DNA of 64,000 nt from an uncultured Alistipes sp. (GTDB lineage: Bacteria > Bacteroidota > Bacteroidia > Bacteroidales > Rikenellaceae), in assembly GCA_947591475.1 (NCBI GenBank), contig CANQDE010000001.1:548200-612199 (forward strand), written 5' to 3'. Shown piece by piece: positions 54,013 to 62,031 of the stretch. Below the pieces are notes generated by a model. The model was given only the letters and a program-made list of their open reading frames with translations, did no database searches and was not told the origin of the DNA. Position 1 is the stretch's first letter, and the number at the start of each line of letters is the position of its first letter. Both the position numbers and the translations under genes were made by a program.

Positions 54013-54207
54013 CTACTTGAAACGGGACATCAAGGTCGATTCATCAAAATCAGGATAGAACCGCTTATACGCTGCTATAAGGCTCTTTTGCGAATCTTCA
54101 TGATACGCATCGAACGGTATGCCCGCATCCTCGAACTCTTGGATACTCCGGGCGGCTAACCAATCTTCGAATTCTTGGATACTCCGGTCGGCTGATAACT
54201 CCTCCAT
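54013..54207 (-). CDS. small acidic protein with internal repeat
   Basis: The 64-residue protein MEELSADRSIQEFEDWLAAR... repeats RSIQEFED once. It has many Asp/Glu residues and ends YKRFYPDFDESTLMSRFK. ATG 54207 comes 2 bases after the ssb stop, so it is translated from the same mRNA. Small acidic leading-region proteins are often antirestriction or DNA-mimic proteins, but that is only a suggestion here. Confidence 0.6.
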   Translation of the reverse strand: MEELSADRSIQEFEDWLAARSIQEFEDAGIPFDAYHEDSQKSLIAAYKRFYPDFDESTLMSRFK

Positions 54208-54209
54208 AA

Positions 54210-54554
54210 TCAGAAGTCGACCCGCATCACGTTCCACACCAGACCGGCCTGCGGCTCGTGGTTCTTGTTCAACCAAGCCTCGGCCTGCGGGTAAGCAGCT
54301 ACCGCCACGAACCGGCCTTTTGTGAGATGTTCAGCGAGGCCGTTCTGCTTGTCCGGCGCAACATAGATCTGGCACCGGTTCCATTCCGGTTCCGTCTTCG
54401 GATACCCGTTCTCCATAACGGTGTTTCCTGCGGAATCCTTTACCGGCCGTTCGTCGACGGCAATGGCGAATTTAATCATTCGCCCGCCGTTCTTGAACGT
54501 TACCACTTCGGCGTCGCCACCCAGATTGCCCGAAAAAATCATCGGCTGTTTCAT
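54210..54554 (-). CDS. ssb: single-stranded DNA-binding protein, copy 1
   Basis: The 114-residue OB-fold protein starts MKQPMIFSGNLGGDAEVVTF and contains NGRRMIKFAIAVDE-type strands and RCQIYVAPDKQNGLAEHLTKGRFVAVAAYPQAEAW. It lacks the acidic C-terminal tail of chromosomal SSB. It would coat the entering strand in the recipient. The -7 box TAATTTTG (54608-54615 minus) lies 54 bases upstream. It is nearly identical to the copy at 59088. Confidence 0.88.
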   Translation of the reverse strand: MKQPMIFSGNLGGDAEVVTFKNGGRMIKFAIAVDERPVKDSAGNTVMENGYPKTEPEWNRCQIYVAPDKQNGLAEHLTKGRFVAVAAYPQAEAWLNKNHEPQAGLVWNVMRVDF

Positions 54555-54607
54555 AATGTAAAAGCGATTGACCTGTACTTCGCGAGGTTCTGCGAGGCTC
54601 TGCACCT

Positions 54608-54615
54608 CAAAATTA
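54608..54615 (-). promoter_or_regulatory. -7 box of ssb copy 1
   Basis: TAATTTTG on the minus strand. The same box precedes copy 2 at 59486-59493. Confidence 0.55.
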
Positions 54616-54700
54616 CTGTTTTTTTATTGATTTATTTATCGACCGCCTGGCAAATCCTGTCGGTTCGAGCTGTCCGAATCTTTTCATATCGTTTCGGTTT

Positions 54701-54952
54701 TTATTCAAAGCGTTCGAGTTCGACTGGTTGCCAGCCCTCGGCATTCGCCTGACGATGATAATCGTCGTACATCGCTTTCAGTTTATCGAAATGCTTCGCT
54801 ACTTCGCCTTTCAATCCGGCAAGTGCGTAAAAGTAGTTGAACTTCGCACCCATGTAAGCCGCAGAAAAGGGGCTGCCGCCCTGATCGAGAATGCGGCTCA
54901 TTTGCAGTTTGCAATCCCGCATTACTTCACGTAACATCGTTTGTTTTGTCAT
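54701..54952 (-). CDS. hypothetical leading-region protein
   Basis: The 83-residue helical protein MTKQTMLREVMRDCKLQMSR... has the aromatic segment GAKFNYFYALAGLKGEV and an acidic C-terminus (EGWQPVELERFE). ATG 54952 is preferred, because upstream residues are poor. No family recognised. Confidence 0.6.
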   Translation of the reverse strand: MTKQTMLREVMRDCKLQMSRILDQGGSPFSAAYMGAKFNYFYALAGLKGEVAKHFDKLKAMYDDYHRQANAEGWQPVELERFE

Positions 54953-55973
54953 AATTGTAAAATTTAGAGGTTGAACAATCGTGCTCCGCCGGGGTGTCGC
55001 TCCCCGCCATCCGCCGGTCATCGAACGGAGCTTGTCAGCAAGTCAAAGAACTTTACTATCGAAATCTCGGTTATATCCTCGTCACGCCCTTTATCCTTTC
55101 CGTCGAAACAACTTCTTTTTTCGTGGGTGTCGCGGGCTACAATTCCGTCCGCCGACGAGCCGATTGCCAAGATTTCAATGAACACGGGTTACATCCCCTT
55201 ACACGTTGCCTTCAGTGCCTTTCCGATACGGATATTGATGCTCGCGATTTTCCCACGAAGACCAAGGGTTCCGGCGTCTTTTTTTCAAGAAATTTCTTCA
55301 GCGTGCCCCGACCATCGGGAGGGGTGAATTTCTTGACCCCGCAAGGGGCCGAAGGAAAAAAGTCGACGGGTTCATTGGTCGGGAAAATCCGAGTATCTTC
55401 CTTTGTATCGGAAAAGGCCGGTGGCAACGTGGGGATGTGTATCCGACTTTGAAATCCGACAATTCTCCTCAATCGCGACAAGACGCACCAAGCCCGCGCC
55501 ACCGAAGCACGAAAAAAATCCGCTCTCCCGAACGCAGTGAGGGGTGCTCTGCCGCGACGTGGAGAATCGTACGATTTGCGATGCCCCGCAAGTCGTACGA
55601 TTCAGTCGCGAGTAAGGCTCCGACGAAGGAGGAGCCGAGAGGAAAAGGAGCCCCAGTGGGAGGAACCGGACGGCTTCGCGACCTGCCCTGTGCAGGTAAG
55701 AAGACGAGCAAGGGCCGCCCGAGGCGTCTATAAGGAGGTGCGGCACGAAGTGCGTTGCACCGGATAGACGCCTCGGAGTGGCCCGAAGAGTTTTCTTTGC
55801 TGCCGGTTTCTTTGGTAAAGAAAGAGGCACGCAGCCGGACACCAGTCCGGTGACCCGCCCCATGGGCGGGTACCGCTTTCGATGCCAGACGACCGAAACA
55901 CCAGAAGCGCGGCTCCCGCAAGACGCCCGATATCCCCACCGACCGCCGGATGAGCCGCGCCACGCACGTACCG

Positions 55974-56008
55974 ACAAAAAAGAGCCCGCGGCATTCGGCC
56001 GCGGGCTC
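55974..56008 (-). terminator. terminator after yoeB, inverted loop
   Basis: Same stem as the other A copies, but the central ten bases are the reverse complement (GCATTCGGCC versus GCCGAATGCC), as if the hairpin had flipped. T-run on the minus strand. Motif copy 7 follows (56014-56033, TCGACCCGTGAAGGGAAGAA). Confidence 0.82.
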
Positions 56009-56013
56009 CGATG

Positions 56014-56033
56014 TCGACCCGTGAAGGGAAGAA
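56014..56033 (+). repeat. 20-base motif, copy 7
   Basis: One difference from consensus (TCGACC). It lies 3 bases beyond the yoeB stop codon. Confidence 0.75.
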
Positions 56034-56036
56034 GAA

Positions 56037-56309
56037 CTATTTCTTACCGTAATGGTATCTCATCGAAAATACATAAACGATAATCAGTTCCTCGTTTACA
56101 GAATAAATAAGCCGATGTTCGGAAGTGATGCGGCGCGACCATTTTCCGGCCAATTCATACTTCAATGCCTCCGGCTTACCGATGCCGGTATATGGATGCT
56201 CGATGATGTCTTGCAACAACATCGTGATTTTTTTCATGATGGCTTTGTTGCCCGTCTGTTTCCAATACGCCAAATCCGAACGAGCCTGTTCGAGCAATTT
56301 TATTTCCAT
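56037..56309 (-). CDS. yoeB: YoeB/Txe-family mRNA interferase toxin
   Basis: The 90-residue protein matches YoeB: LLEQARSDLAYWKQTGNKAIMKKITMLLQDI, HPYTGIGKPEALKYELAGKWSRRITSEHRLIYSV and the C-terminal FSMRYHYGKK with the catalytic-type His/Tyr. YoeB cuts mRNA in the ribosomal A site. It overlaps yefM by 10 bases. Confidence 0.95.
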   Translation of the reverse strand: MEIKLLEQARSDLAYWKQTGNKAIMKKITMLLQDIIEHPYTGIGKPEALKYELAGKWSRRITSEHRLIYSVNEELIIVYVFSMRYHYGKK

Positions 56310-56560
56310 AACGTTTCCAGATCGATCGTTTCACCGCCTCCGTTGCGGATTTCCTCGTCGCCCTTACGGATCGCCTCCATCATGGCGGGCGATTTCATGA
56401 TGTACTCGGTCTCTTTGATGGCATTGTATTCCTCCAATGAGATGACGACAACGCTTTCGTTTCCGGCGCGATGCACCAGCAACGGTTCGCTGTCCTGAAT
56501 GACGCTGTCCAAAAAATGCTTGAGATTTTGGCGCAATTCCGAATAATTCGCAGTTCTCAT
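56300..56560 (-). CDS. yefM: YefM/Phd-family antitoxin
   Basis: The 86-residue protein MRTANYSELRQNLKHFLDSV...LLVHRAGNESVVVISLEEYNAIKETEYIMKSP is a typical YefM N-terminal DNA-binding fold with a C-terminal toxin-binding tail. The promoter (TTTG at 56610-56613 minus, spacer 18, TATATTTG at 56584-56591 minus) overlaps a GTAC...GTAC near-palindrome that should be its operator. Confidence 0.94.
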   Translation of the reverse strand: MRTANYSELRQNLKHFLDSVIQDSEPLLVHRAGNESVVVISLEEYNAIKETEYIMKSPAMMEAIRKGDEEIRNGGGETIDLETLWK

Positions 56561-56583
56561 AATCGTTCGTAGTTTAATCCGTA

Positions 56584-56613
56584 CAAATATACGTACTTAT
56601 TTCGACTTGCAAA
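56584..56613 (-). promoter_or_regulatory. promoter/operator of yefM-yoeB
   Basis: -33 TTTG, 18-base spacer and -7 TATATTTG on the minus strand, with GTACAAATATACGTAC across the -7 box. Confidence 0.65.
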
Positions 56614-56626
56614 ATTTTTGCCGCAA

Positions 56627-57145
56627 CTAAATCCGGTAATGTTTCGCCACGAACTTGACGGTAAAGCATTTCACGGCATCGAACCAACCGGCCGGTCGGT
56701 CGATCGAACGGTGCATGTACTCTTGACAGCTGTACTTGCCATTCGCGGAAAGATCCATATACTCGGCCAATTCACCGGTCAATCGCGTGCGGAACAGGTA
56801 GAAGGCGGGCGACTCCAAGCACAAGGCGAGTTTGTCGGCGTAACACAGACGAGACGGCCGAGCCCCGTCGATGCGGGAGTAGAACCGCGAATGATGGCGG
56901 GTGAACGCTTCCCACTGCGAACCGAAGATACGCATGATCCGAGCGCCGAGCAAAACGTGGGTCTCACCCTCCGCACCGTCCATGTCGCCTTTGCCCCAAT
57001 ACCCCCAATCGTGCACGATGAACGCGATCCAAAGACGCGGGTCGAACGGAAACCCGTACAGGCGCCACCAAGCGAAAGCGACCAAAACGGGATGGAGGAT
57101 GAACTGATGAGCTCCGAACAGGAGACTTTTCGTACCGACTTTCAT
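56627..57145 (-). CDS. HD-like hydrolase family protein
   Basis: The 172-residue protein from ATG 57145 (MKVGTKSLLFGAHQFILHP) has a possible HD metal site: HP...VHDWGYWG, GETHVLLGARIM, RHHSRFYSR and YADKLAL. The histidine and aspartate order resembles HD-domain phosphohydrolases, but spacing is atypical, so a membrane-associated unknown family is also possible. The longer open frame to 57577 runs antiparallel over the next gene and is not real. It starts 23 bases after the 57169 gene. Confidence 0.6.
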   Translation of the reverse strand: MKVGTKSLLFGAHQFILHPVLVAFAWWRLYGFPFDPRLWIAFIVHDWGYWGKGDMDGAEGETHVLLGARIMRIFGSQWEAFTRHHSRFYSRIDGARPSRLCYADKLALCLESPAFYLFRTRLTGELAEYMDLSANGKYSCQEYMHRSIDRPAGWFDAVKCFTVKFVAKHYRI

Positions 57146-57168
57146 AATCGTTCTATCGTTGAATCGAT

Positions 57169-57768
57169 CTATTTTACCAGTCTGGCCAACCGCTCGCAAT
57201 GCGATTTCGGAATGACCCAACCGGAAACCTTCACGCCCTTCCATGTCAGTCGGTCGTTTCGGGTTGCGCCGATGAACTGCAACAGATCGATGTCGTGTTT
57301 CTCCGCGGTGAAGACGGCGTAACATTTGTCGGAGTATTCGACGATCTGTGCCATCGGGCTCAAATAAGCTTTCTCGAGCAACTGTTCCGATTCTTCGCGT
57401 TCGGTCAAGTCGACCGGATTCAACGCGGCTTCCGCGGCCAAATCCAAAGGTAAGTCCGACGCCCGTGCAATCAAGCGATCGGCCAGGCTCTTCGGCAGAA
57501 TAACCGGCGCACTGCAATCGGCATAAAATCCGAAATCTTCCGCCTCTGTCGTATCGAAGATAAACTTCGTCGTGCAAACGGTCAAGGAGGTCATACCGAT
57601 CAATGTATAGAAATACTCGCCCTCGGCGTTGCGGAACACGTCGACCACGATGTATGATTCGCCCGTGGTATTGCTGACCGCCAAACGGTTGACTGCCTGA
57701 TATAATCGAGCGGTCTGTTTTTCCGTATCGTAAACGATGCCTCGCGTAATGAATGGGTGCAGTGCCAT
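57169..57768 (-). CDS. hypothetical protein with C-terminal GW domain
   Basis: The 199-residue protein has an unrecognised N-terminal beta-rich region and a C-terminal segment IGATRNDRLTWKGVKVSGWVIPKSHCERLARLV. The segment matches the C-terminus of the ORF6N protein (GARFNPWLTWQGERMAGWILPKTH), so the ICE codes two proteins with this small domain. It is directly downstream of repeat A2. Confidence 0.62.
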   Translation of the reverse strand: MALHPFITRGIVYDTEKQTARLYQAVNRLAVSNTTGESYIVVDVFRNAEGEYFYTLIGMTSLTVCTTKFIFDTTEAEDFGFYADCSAPVILPKSLADRLIARASDLPLDLAAEAALNPVDLTEREESEQLLEKAYLSPMAQIVEYSDKCYAVFTAEKHDIDLLQFIGATRNDRLTWKGVKVSGWVIPKSHCERLARLVK

Positions 57769-58653
57769 AATCGAAATGTTTTGCAGTTAATTTTTTTTGC
57801 GAAACCTGAACTTCATATCCTCGTCACGCCCATCACCCTTTCCGTCAAAACTCTATCTTTTTTCGTGGGTGTCGCGGGCACAAGCGTCGCCGCCGCGAGG
57901 TACGAATTTCAAGATTTCAATGAACGAAGGATTCACATCCCCTTACACGTTGCCATTAGAGCCTTTCCGATACGGATTTCGATGCTCGCGATTTTCCCAC
58001 GAAGACCAAGGGTTCCGGCGTCTTTTTTTCAAGAAATTTCTTCAGTGTGCCCCGACCATCGGGAGGGGTAAATTTCTTGACCCCGCAAGGGGCCGAAGGA
58101 AAAAAGTCGACGGGTTCATTGGTCGGGAAAATCCGAGTATCTTCCTTTGTATCGGAAAAGGCCGGTGGCAACGTGGGGATGTGTATCCGACTTTGAAATC
58201 CGACAATTCTCCTCAATCGCGACAAGACGCACCAAGCCCGCGCCACCGAAGCACGAAAAAAATCCGCTCTCCCGAACGCAGTGAGGGGTGCTCTGCCGCG
58301 ACGTGGAGAATCGTACGATTTGCGATGCCCCGCAAGTCGTACGATTCAGTCGCGAGTAAGGCTCCGACGAAGGAGGAGCCGAGAGGAAAAAGAGCCCCAG
58401 TGGGAGGAACCGGACGGCTTCGCGACCTGCCCTGTGCAGGTAAGAAGACGAGCAAGGGCCGCCCGAAGAGTTTTCTTTGCCGCCGGTTTCTTTGGTAAAG
58501 AAAGAGGCACGCAGTCGGACAAGTGTCCGGTTGCGTGCCCCATGGGCGGGTACCGCTTTCGATACCAGACGACCGAAACACCAGAAGCGCGGCTCCCGCA
58601 AGACGCCCGACATCCCCACCGACCGCCGGATGAGCCGCGCCACGCACATACCG

Positions 58654-58688
58654 ACAAAAAAGAGCCCGCGGCCGAATGCCGCGGGCTC
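58654..58688 (-). terminator. terminator after the small membrane genes
   Basis: Stem GAGCCCGCGG/CCGCGGGCTC with TTTTTT on the minus strand, as in the other A copies. Confidence 0.85.
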
Positions 58689-58693
58689 CGATG

Positions 58694-58713
58694 TTGACCC
58701 GTGAAGGGAAGAA
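58694..58713 (+). repeat. 20-base motif, copy 8
   Basis: Exact consensus, 3 bases beyond the stop codon of the 33-residue gene. Confidence 0.75.
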
Positions 58714-58716
58714 GAA

Positions 58717-58818
58717 TCAATGTTCACTCATCCATTTTTTGCCTCTCGGTGTTTTGGTATAAACGTACACCCCTCCGGCAAATACACAAATAGATAACAT
58801 CATAAGGATACCGCCCAT
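58717..58818 (-). CDS. 33-residue membrane peptide
   Basis: Too short for usual gene finding. MGGILMMLSICVFAGGVYVY is one membrane helix, followed by TKTPRGKKWMSEH. A strong ribosome site (AAAGGAGGAA) lies 6 bases before the ATG at 58818, which makes translation likely. The gene directly follows that of the next membrane protein. Confidence 0.65.
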   Translation of the reverse strand: MGGILMMLSICVFAGGVYVYTKTPRGKKWMSEH

Positions 58819-58820
58819 AA

Positions 58821-59021
58821 CTATTCCTCCTTTCCTTTTTTCTTTCTCTTATTCAACAGATATACCCCAACTGCCATGCAACAAAATACAGTTACAAAAC
58901 TAACAATATACATAATCCACCCATTGCCTATCTCTCCCAAAAAAGAGGACAAAATACATGCGGTGGCAACATATTTGGCAATATCTAAAAACCACTTTCC
59001 GATTTCTTCGACTGCTTTCAT
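58821..59021 (-). CDS. small membrane protein (DUF6722-like)
   Basis: The 66-residue protein MKAVEEIGKWFLDIAKYVATACILSS... has two membrane helices (VATACILSSFL and WIMYIVSFVTVFCCMAVGVYLL) and a basic tail (NKRKKKGKEE). It resembles small DUF6722-type proteins of Bacteroidetes, by memory of pattern only. With the next 33-residue peptide it could form a two-component membrane unit, for example an inhibitor of superinfection. Confidence 0.6.
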   Translation of the reverse strand: MKAVEEIGKWFLDIAKYVATACILSSFLGEIGNGWIMYIVSFVTVFCCMAVGVYLLNKRKKKGKEE

Positions 59022-59087
59022 ATTGCAAATTTAACGATTTTTCAAAATAAACAAAAACAGGGCCGAAGTTTCGGCCCTGTTTGTCAG

Positions 59088-59432
59088 TCAGAAGTCGACC
59101 CGCATCACGTTCCACACCAAACCTGCCTGCGGCTCGTGGTTCTTGTTCAACCAAGCCTCGGCCTGCGGGTAAGCAGCCACCGCCACGAACCGGCCTTTTG
59201 TGAGATGTTCAGCGAGGCCGTTTTCCCTATCCGGCGCGACGTAGATTTGGCACCGGTTCCATTCCGGTTCCGTCTTCGGATACCCGTTCTCCATAACGGT
59301 ATTTCCTGCGGAATCCTTCACCGGCCGTTCATCGACAGCAATGGCGAATTTAATCATTCGCCCGCCGTTCTTGAACGTTACCACTTCGGCGTCGCCACCC
59401 AGATTACCCGAAAAAATCATCGGCTGTTTCAT
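59088..59432 (-). CDS. ssb: single-stranded DNA-binding protein, copy 2
   Basis: Almost identical to the copy at 54210 (PDREN instead of PDKQN), 114 residues from MKQPMIFSG. The -7 box TAATTTTG is conserved at 59486-59493 (minus). The duplicated segment extends upstream to about 59520, so the gene and its promoter were copied together. Confidence 0.88.
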   Translation of the reverse strand: MKQPMIFSGNLGGDAEVVTFKNGGRMIKFAIAVDERPVKDSAGNTVMENGYPKTEPEWNRCQIYVAPDRENGLAEHLTKGRFVAVAAYPQAEAWLNKNHEPQAGLVWNVMRVDF

Positions 59433-59585
59433 TGTATCGCAACGATTGACCTGTACATCGTGAGGTTCTGCGAGGCTCTGCACCTCAAAATTACTGTTTT
59501 TTATCGATTTATTTATCACCGCCCGAACGGCTAAAATCGCATTCGACATAAAATGCCCGGTAACGTCGATAGCACAACGCCGAAT

Positions 59586-59927
59586 TTAGCATGCTTCTAA
59601 ATACCCGTCGGCCTTTTGCAGATATTCCACGAATCGGCGCAACTCCTCCGAGTTCTTGAAGTAGTAAAAACATTCGTTCGATTTGCTGCAATCCGCAACA
59701 CCGGAAACCGTTACGACGTCGGCGTAAGCATAAATACCGAGACCGAACATCAATACACCATTCAACTCTTTTTCGGTGCGATCGTCGCTACTGTTGTGCT
59801 GCTCGATGTATTCGACAGCTTCGGCAACCGATGAGAAAAAGGTATCGTTGTACTCTTCTTCGTGATAGCCGACGGCGATCTGGCGGGGCGTTAATGCTTC
59901 ATTTCGGAGATTTGAAATGTTTTTCAT
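59586..59927 (-). CDS. hypothetical acidic leading-region protein
   Basis: The 113-residue protein MKNISNLRNEALTPRQIAVGYHEEEYN... is acidic, with two Cys in VADCSKSNECFYYFKN and a C-terminal helix. It lies 5' of ssb copy 2 and behind repeat A3. No family recognised. It is a candidate early protein by position. Confidence 0.6.
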   Translation of the reverse strand: MKNISNLRNEALTPRQIAVGYHEEEYNDTFFSSVAEAVEYIEQHNSSDDRTEKELNGVLMFGLGIYAYADVVTVSGVADCSKSNECFYYFKNSEELRRFVEYLQKADGYLEAC

Positions 59928-59964
59928 AACTATAAATTTTTAAGGTTAAACATGCGATTTTTGT

Positions 59965-60698
59965 CGAAACCTGAACTTCATATCCTCGTCACGCCCATCA
60001 CCCTTTCCGTCAAAACTCTATCTTTTTTCGTGGGTGTCGCGGGCACAAGCGTCGCCGCCGCGAGGTACGAATTTCAAGATTTCAATGAACGAAGGATTCA
60101 CATCCCCTTACACGTTGCCATTAGAGCCTTTCCGATACGGATTTCGATGCTCGCGATTTTCCCACGAAGACCAAGGGTTCCGGCGTCTTTTTTTCAAGAA
60201 ATTTCTTCAGTGTGCCCCGACCATCGGGAGGGGTAAATTTCTTGACCCCGCAAGGGGCCGAAGGAAAAAAGTCGACGGGTTCATTGGTCGGGAAAATCCG
60301 AGTATCTTCCTTTGTATCGGAAAAGGCCGGTGGCAACGTGGGGGATGGGTATCCGACTTTGAAATCCGACAATTCACCTCAATCGCGACAAGACGCACGA
60401 TGCCCGCGCCACCGAAGCACGAAAAAATTCCGCTCTCCCGAACGTAGTGAGGGGTGCCCTGCCGCGACGTGAAAAATCGTACGATTTGCGATGCCCCGCA
60501 AGTCGTACGATTCAGTTGCGAGTAAGGCTCCGACGAAGGAGGAGCCGAGAGAATCAGGGAGCACCGGTGGGAGGAACCGGACGGCTTCGCGACCTGCCCT
60601 GTGCTGGTAAGAAGACGAGCAAGGGCCGCCCGAGGCGTCTATAAGGAGGTGCGGCACGAAGTGCGTTGCACCGGATAGACGCCTCGGAGCGGCCCGAA
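59965..60698 (+). repeat. structured repeat A, copy A3 (lacks right end)
   Basis: Matches A1/A2 from CGAAACCTGAAC to the long hairpin and GGAGCGGCCCGAA, then changes to a different terminator. It lies 5' of the 59586 gene. Confidence 0.8.
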
Positions 60699-60724
60699 CA
60701 AAAAAAGGCGGGAACTCCCGCCTT
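60699..60724 (-). terminator. terminator after the 60728 gene
   Basis: Stem GGCGGGA/TCCCGCC, followed on the minus strand by TTTTTTT. Confidence 0.85.
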
Positions 60725-60727
60725 GAA

Positions 60728-61147
60728 TTACTCGATGACGATAACGTCGGGCAGATCGCCCTGCTGCCGTGCCTTCCGAAGATACTGACCGATCGTCTTG
60801 GCCATGTCTTCGTCGGGATTCTCGGTCGGCGCATCGAGCCACGCATCAACGCGAGCTGCGTAGTCGGCCACCCGCTCGACCAATTCGTCGATGCGGTCGA
60901 CGAGTTCGTCGAAATACACGGGCGAGACGGTACGCAGCGGTTGCCGATCCAAGAGCACGACATCGAAAACGTCGGCACCCTCGTCGTACAACACGGCGAC
61001 GTCGCCTTTGTACTTGAACCCCTGGACAGAGAATCGAAGTCCCTCCTTTTCTTGCATTCGGCAACGGGCCCAACCATGGGCACCCCATGACCAGACAATC
61101 GCCGGCTGCGATTGCAGAATCGACATGATGTACTTCGGCATATCCAT
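60728..61147 (-). CDS. hypothetical leading-region protein
   Basis: The 139-residue protein begins MDMPKYIMSILQSQPAIVWSWGAHGW, followed by beta-like (GFKYKGDVAVLYDEGADVFDVVLL) and then helical acidic (DELVDRIDELVERVADYAARVDAWL) regions. The strand-helix layout and its acidic C-half make a DNA-mimic or regulator possible. No family recognised. Confidence 0.6.
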   Translation of the reverse strand: MDMPKYIMSILQSQPAIVWSWGAHGWARCRMQEKEGLRFSVQGFKYKGDVAVLYDEGADVFDVVLLDRQPLRTVSPVYFDELVDRIDELVERVADYAARVDAWLDAPTENPDEDMAKTIGQYLRKARQQGDLPDVIVIE

Positions 61148-61150
61148 AAC

Positions 61151-61401
61151 CTGATTTGCAGACTTTATCCTCCTGCGCCGGAGTTCTAAACTGCCTGAAA
61201 CGCTCAGAACAGCGATGCCGCATCTGCCGATCGCGAAGACTGCACGAAGGCAAGGAGACGAAAGGAAAAATTTGCGGCCGAAAGCCGGCGCAAAGCGCGG
61301 ACAAATTTTTCTGAATCGAACCTCCGGGCGGTCGGCCGGGCCGACCGATCCTTGCCGCTGTCTTCGCGATTTCGGCTACCTTTGCATCTCTGTTGTGAGG
61401 G
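61151..61401 (+). repeat. repeat B, copy B1
   Basis: About 250 bp shared with 62401-62650, lying 5' of the 60728 gene. It holds GGCGCAAAGCGCGGAC, CGGTCGGCCGGGCCGACCG and, on the plus strand, a promoter TTG (61352-61354)-N22-TACCTTTG (61377-61384) pointing right, away from the gene. Confidence 0.8.
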
Positions 61402-61782
61402 GTGATCCTTCCGCTCTCCCTCACGTAGTGTGGGGTTCTCCGGCGTATCGCCGGGTCGATACGCCGATAGGAAGTAGATGAGTTTTCTTTGGTTCCGGTT
61501 TCTTTGAATCATCAAGTCAAAGAAAGCGGATGCGTTTTTGCTCCTTTTGTCGCATCGGAGAACAAAAGGAGGTTTCCCCTCTGGGGGACGGAAGGGGGTA
61601 GCGAGGAGTGCAGTGGATTTTTTGAGCCCTTCCACGGAGCTCGAAAAAGCCCTAACGACGAGCGTTCGAACTTCGAAGCCGATGCAAGGCCACCAGGCTT
61701 TGCGATCGGACGCCGCAGGCTACCGCTCTCGATGGATGAACCTCTATCGGCATATCGGTCGAGTAAGGTGCAGAGAGCTGCG
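61402..61782. other. non-coding region between B1 and A4
   Basis: No believable gene. Several hairpins are present, for example TTTCTTTGAATC...AAGAAAGC and CTCCTTTTGT...ACAAAAGGAG (61540-61571). It resembles repeat A in style but not in sequence. Confidence 0.5.
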
Positions 61783-62028
61783 AATTTTCTTTGCTGCCGG
61801 TTTCTTTGGTAAAGAAAGAGGCACGCAGCCGGACTGGTGTCCGGCGCCCCGTCCCCATGGGCGGGTACCGCTTTCGATGCCGGACGACCGAAACAGTAGA
61901 AGCGCGGCTCCCGCAAGACGCCCGACATCCCCACCGACCACCGGATGAGCCGCGCCACGCACGTACCGACAAAAACGAGCCCGCGGCCGAATGCCGCGGG
62001 CTCCGATGTTGACCCGTGAAGGGAAGAA
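61783..62028 (+). repeat. structured repeat A, copy A4 (right end only)
   Basis: From TTTTCTTTGCTGCCGG to the terminator stem (61977-62003) and motif copy 9 (62009-62028, exact consensus). It lies 3' of the DUF2693 gene; the full upper part is missing. Confidence 0.8.
61970..62003 (-). terminator. terminator after the DUF2693 gene
   Basis: Same stem, followed on the minus strand by GTTTTTGTCGG, a slightly broken T-run. Confidence 0.75.
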
Positions 62029-62031
62029 GAA

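Larger units (their letters stand above)
55074..56033 (+). repeat. structured repeat A, copy A1 (full length)
   Basis: About 960 bp, lying 5' of the ssb gene group on its minus-strand side. It contains AAGAAATTTCTT, CCCCGCAAGGGG, TCGTACGATTTGCG...CGCAAGTCGTACGA, the CGAGGCGTC/GACGCCTCG long hairpin and the right-half stems seen in A0. Conservation with A2 and A3 covers nearly all bases, and reading frames inside are not protein-like. Confidence 0.82.
57800..58713 (+). repeat. structured repeat A, copy A2 (with internal deletion)
   Basis: Like A1 but lacking about 75 bases: the long CGAGGCGTC/GACGCCTCG hairpin is missing exactly between two GCCCGA sequences, as expected for deletion between direct repeats. 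It lies 5' of the 57169 gene. Ends with the terminator stem 58662-58688 and motif copy 8 (58694-58713). Confidence 0.82.

Noticed and set aside
55212..55502. Conserved 96-residue minus-strand frame, also at 57956-58246
   Set aside because: It is repeated only because repeat A is repeated; the A3 copy is shifted, and the frame lies over perfect hairpins.
56000..62000. CRISPR array because of regularly repeated sequence
   Set aside because: The repeats are hundreds of bases long with genes between; no short repeat-spacer pattern and no cas genes.
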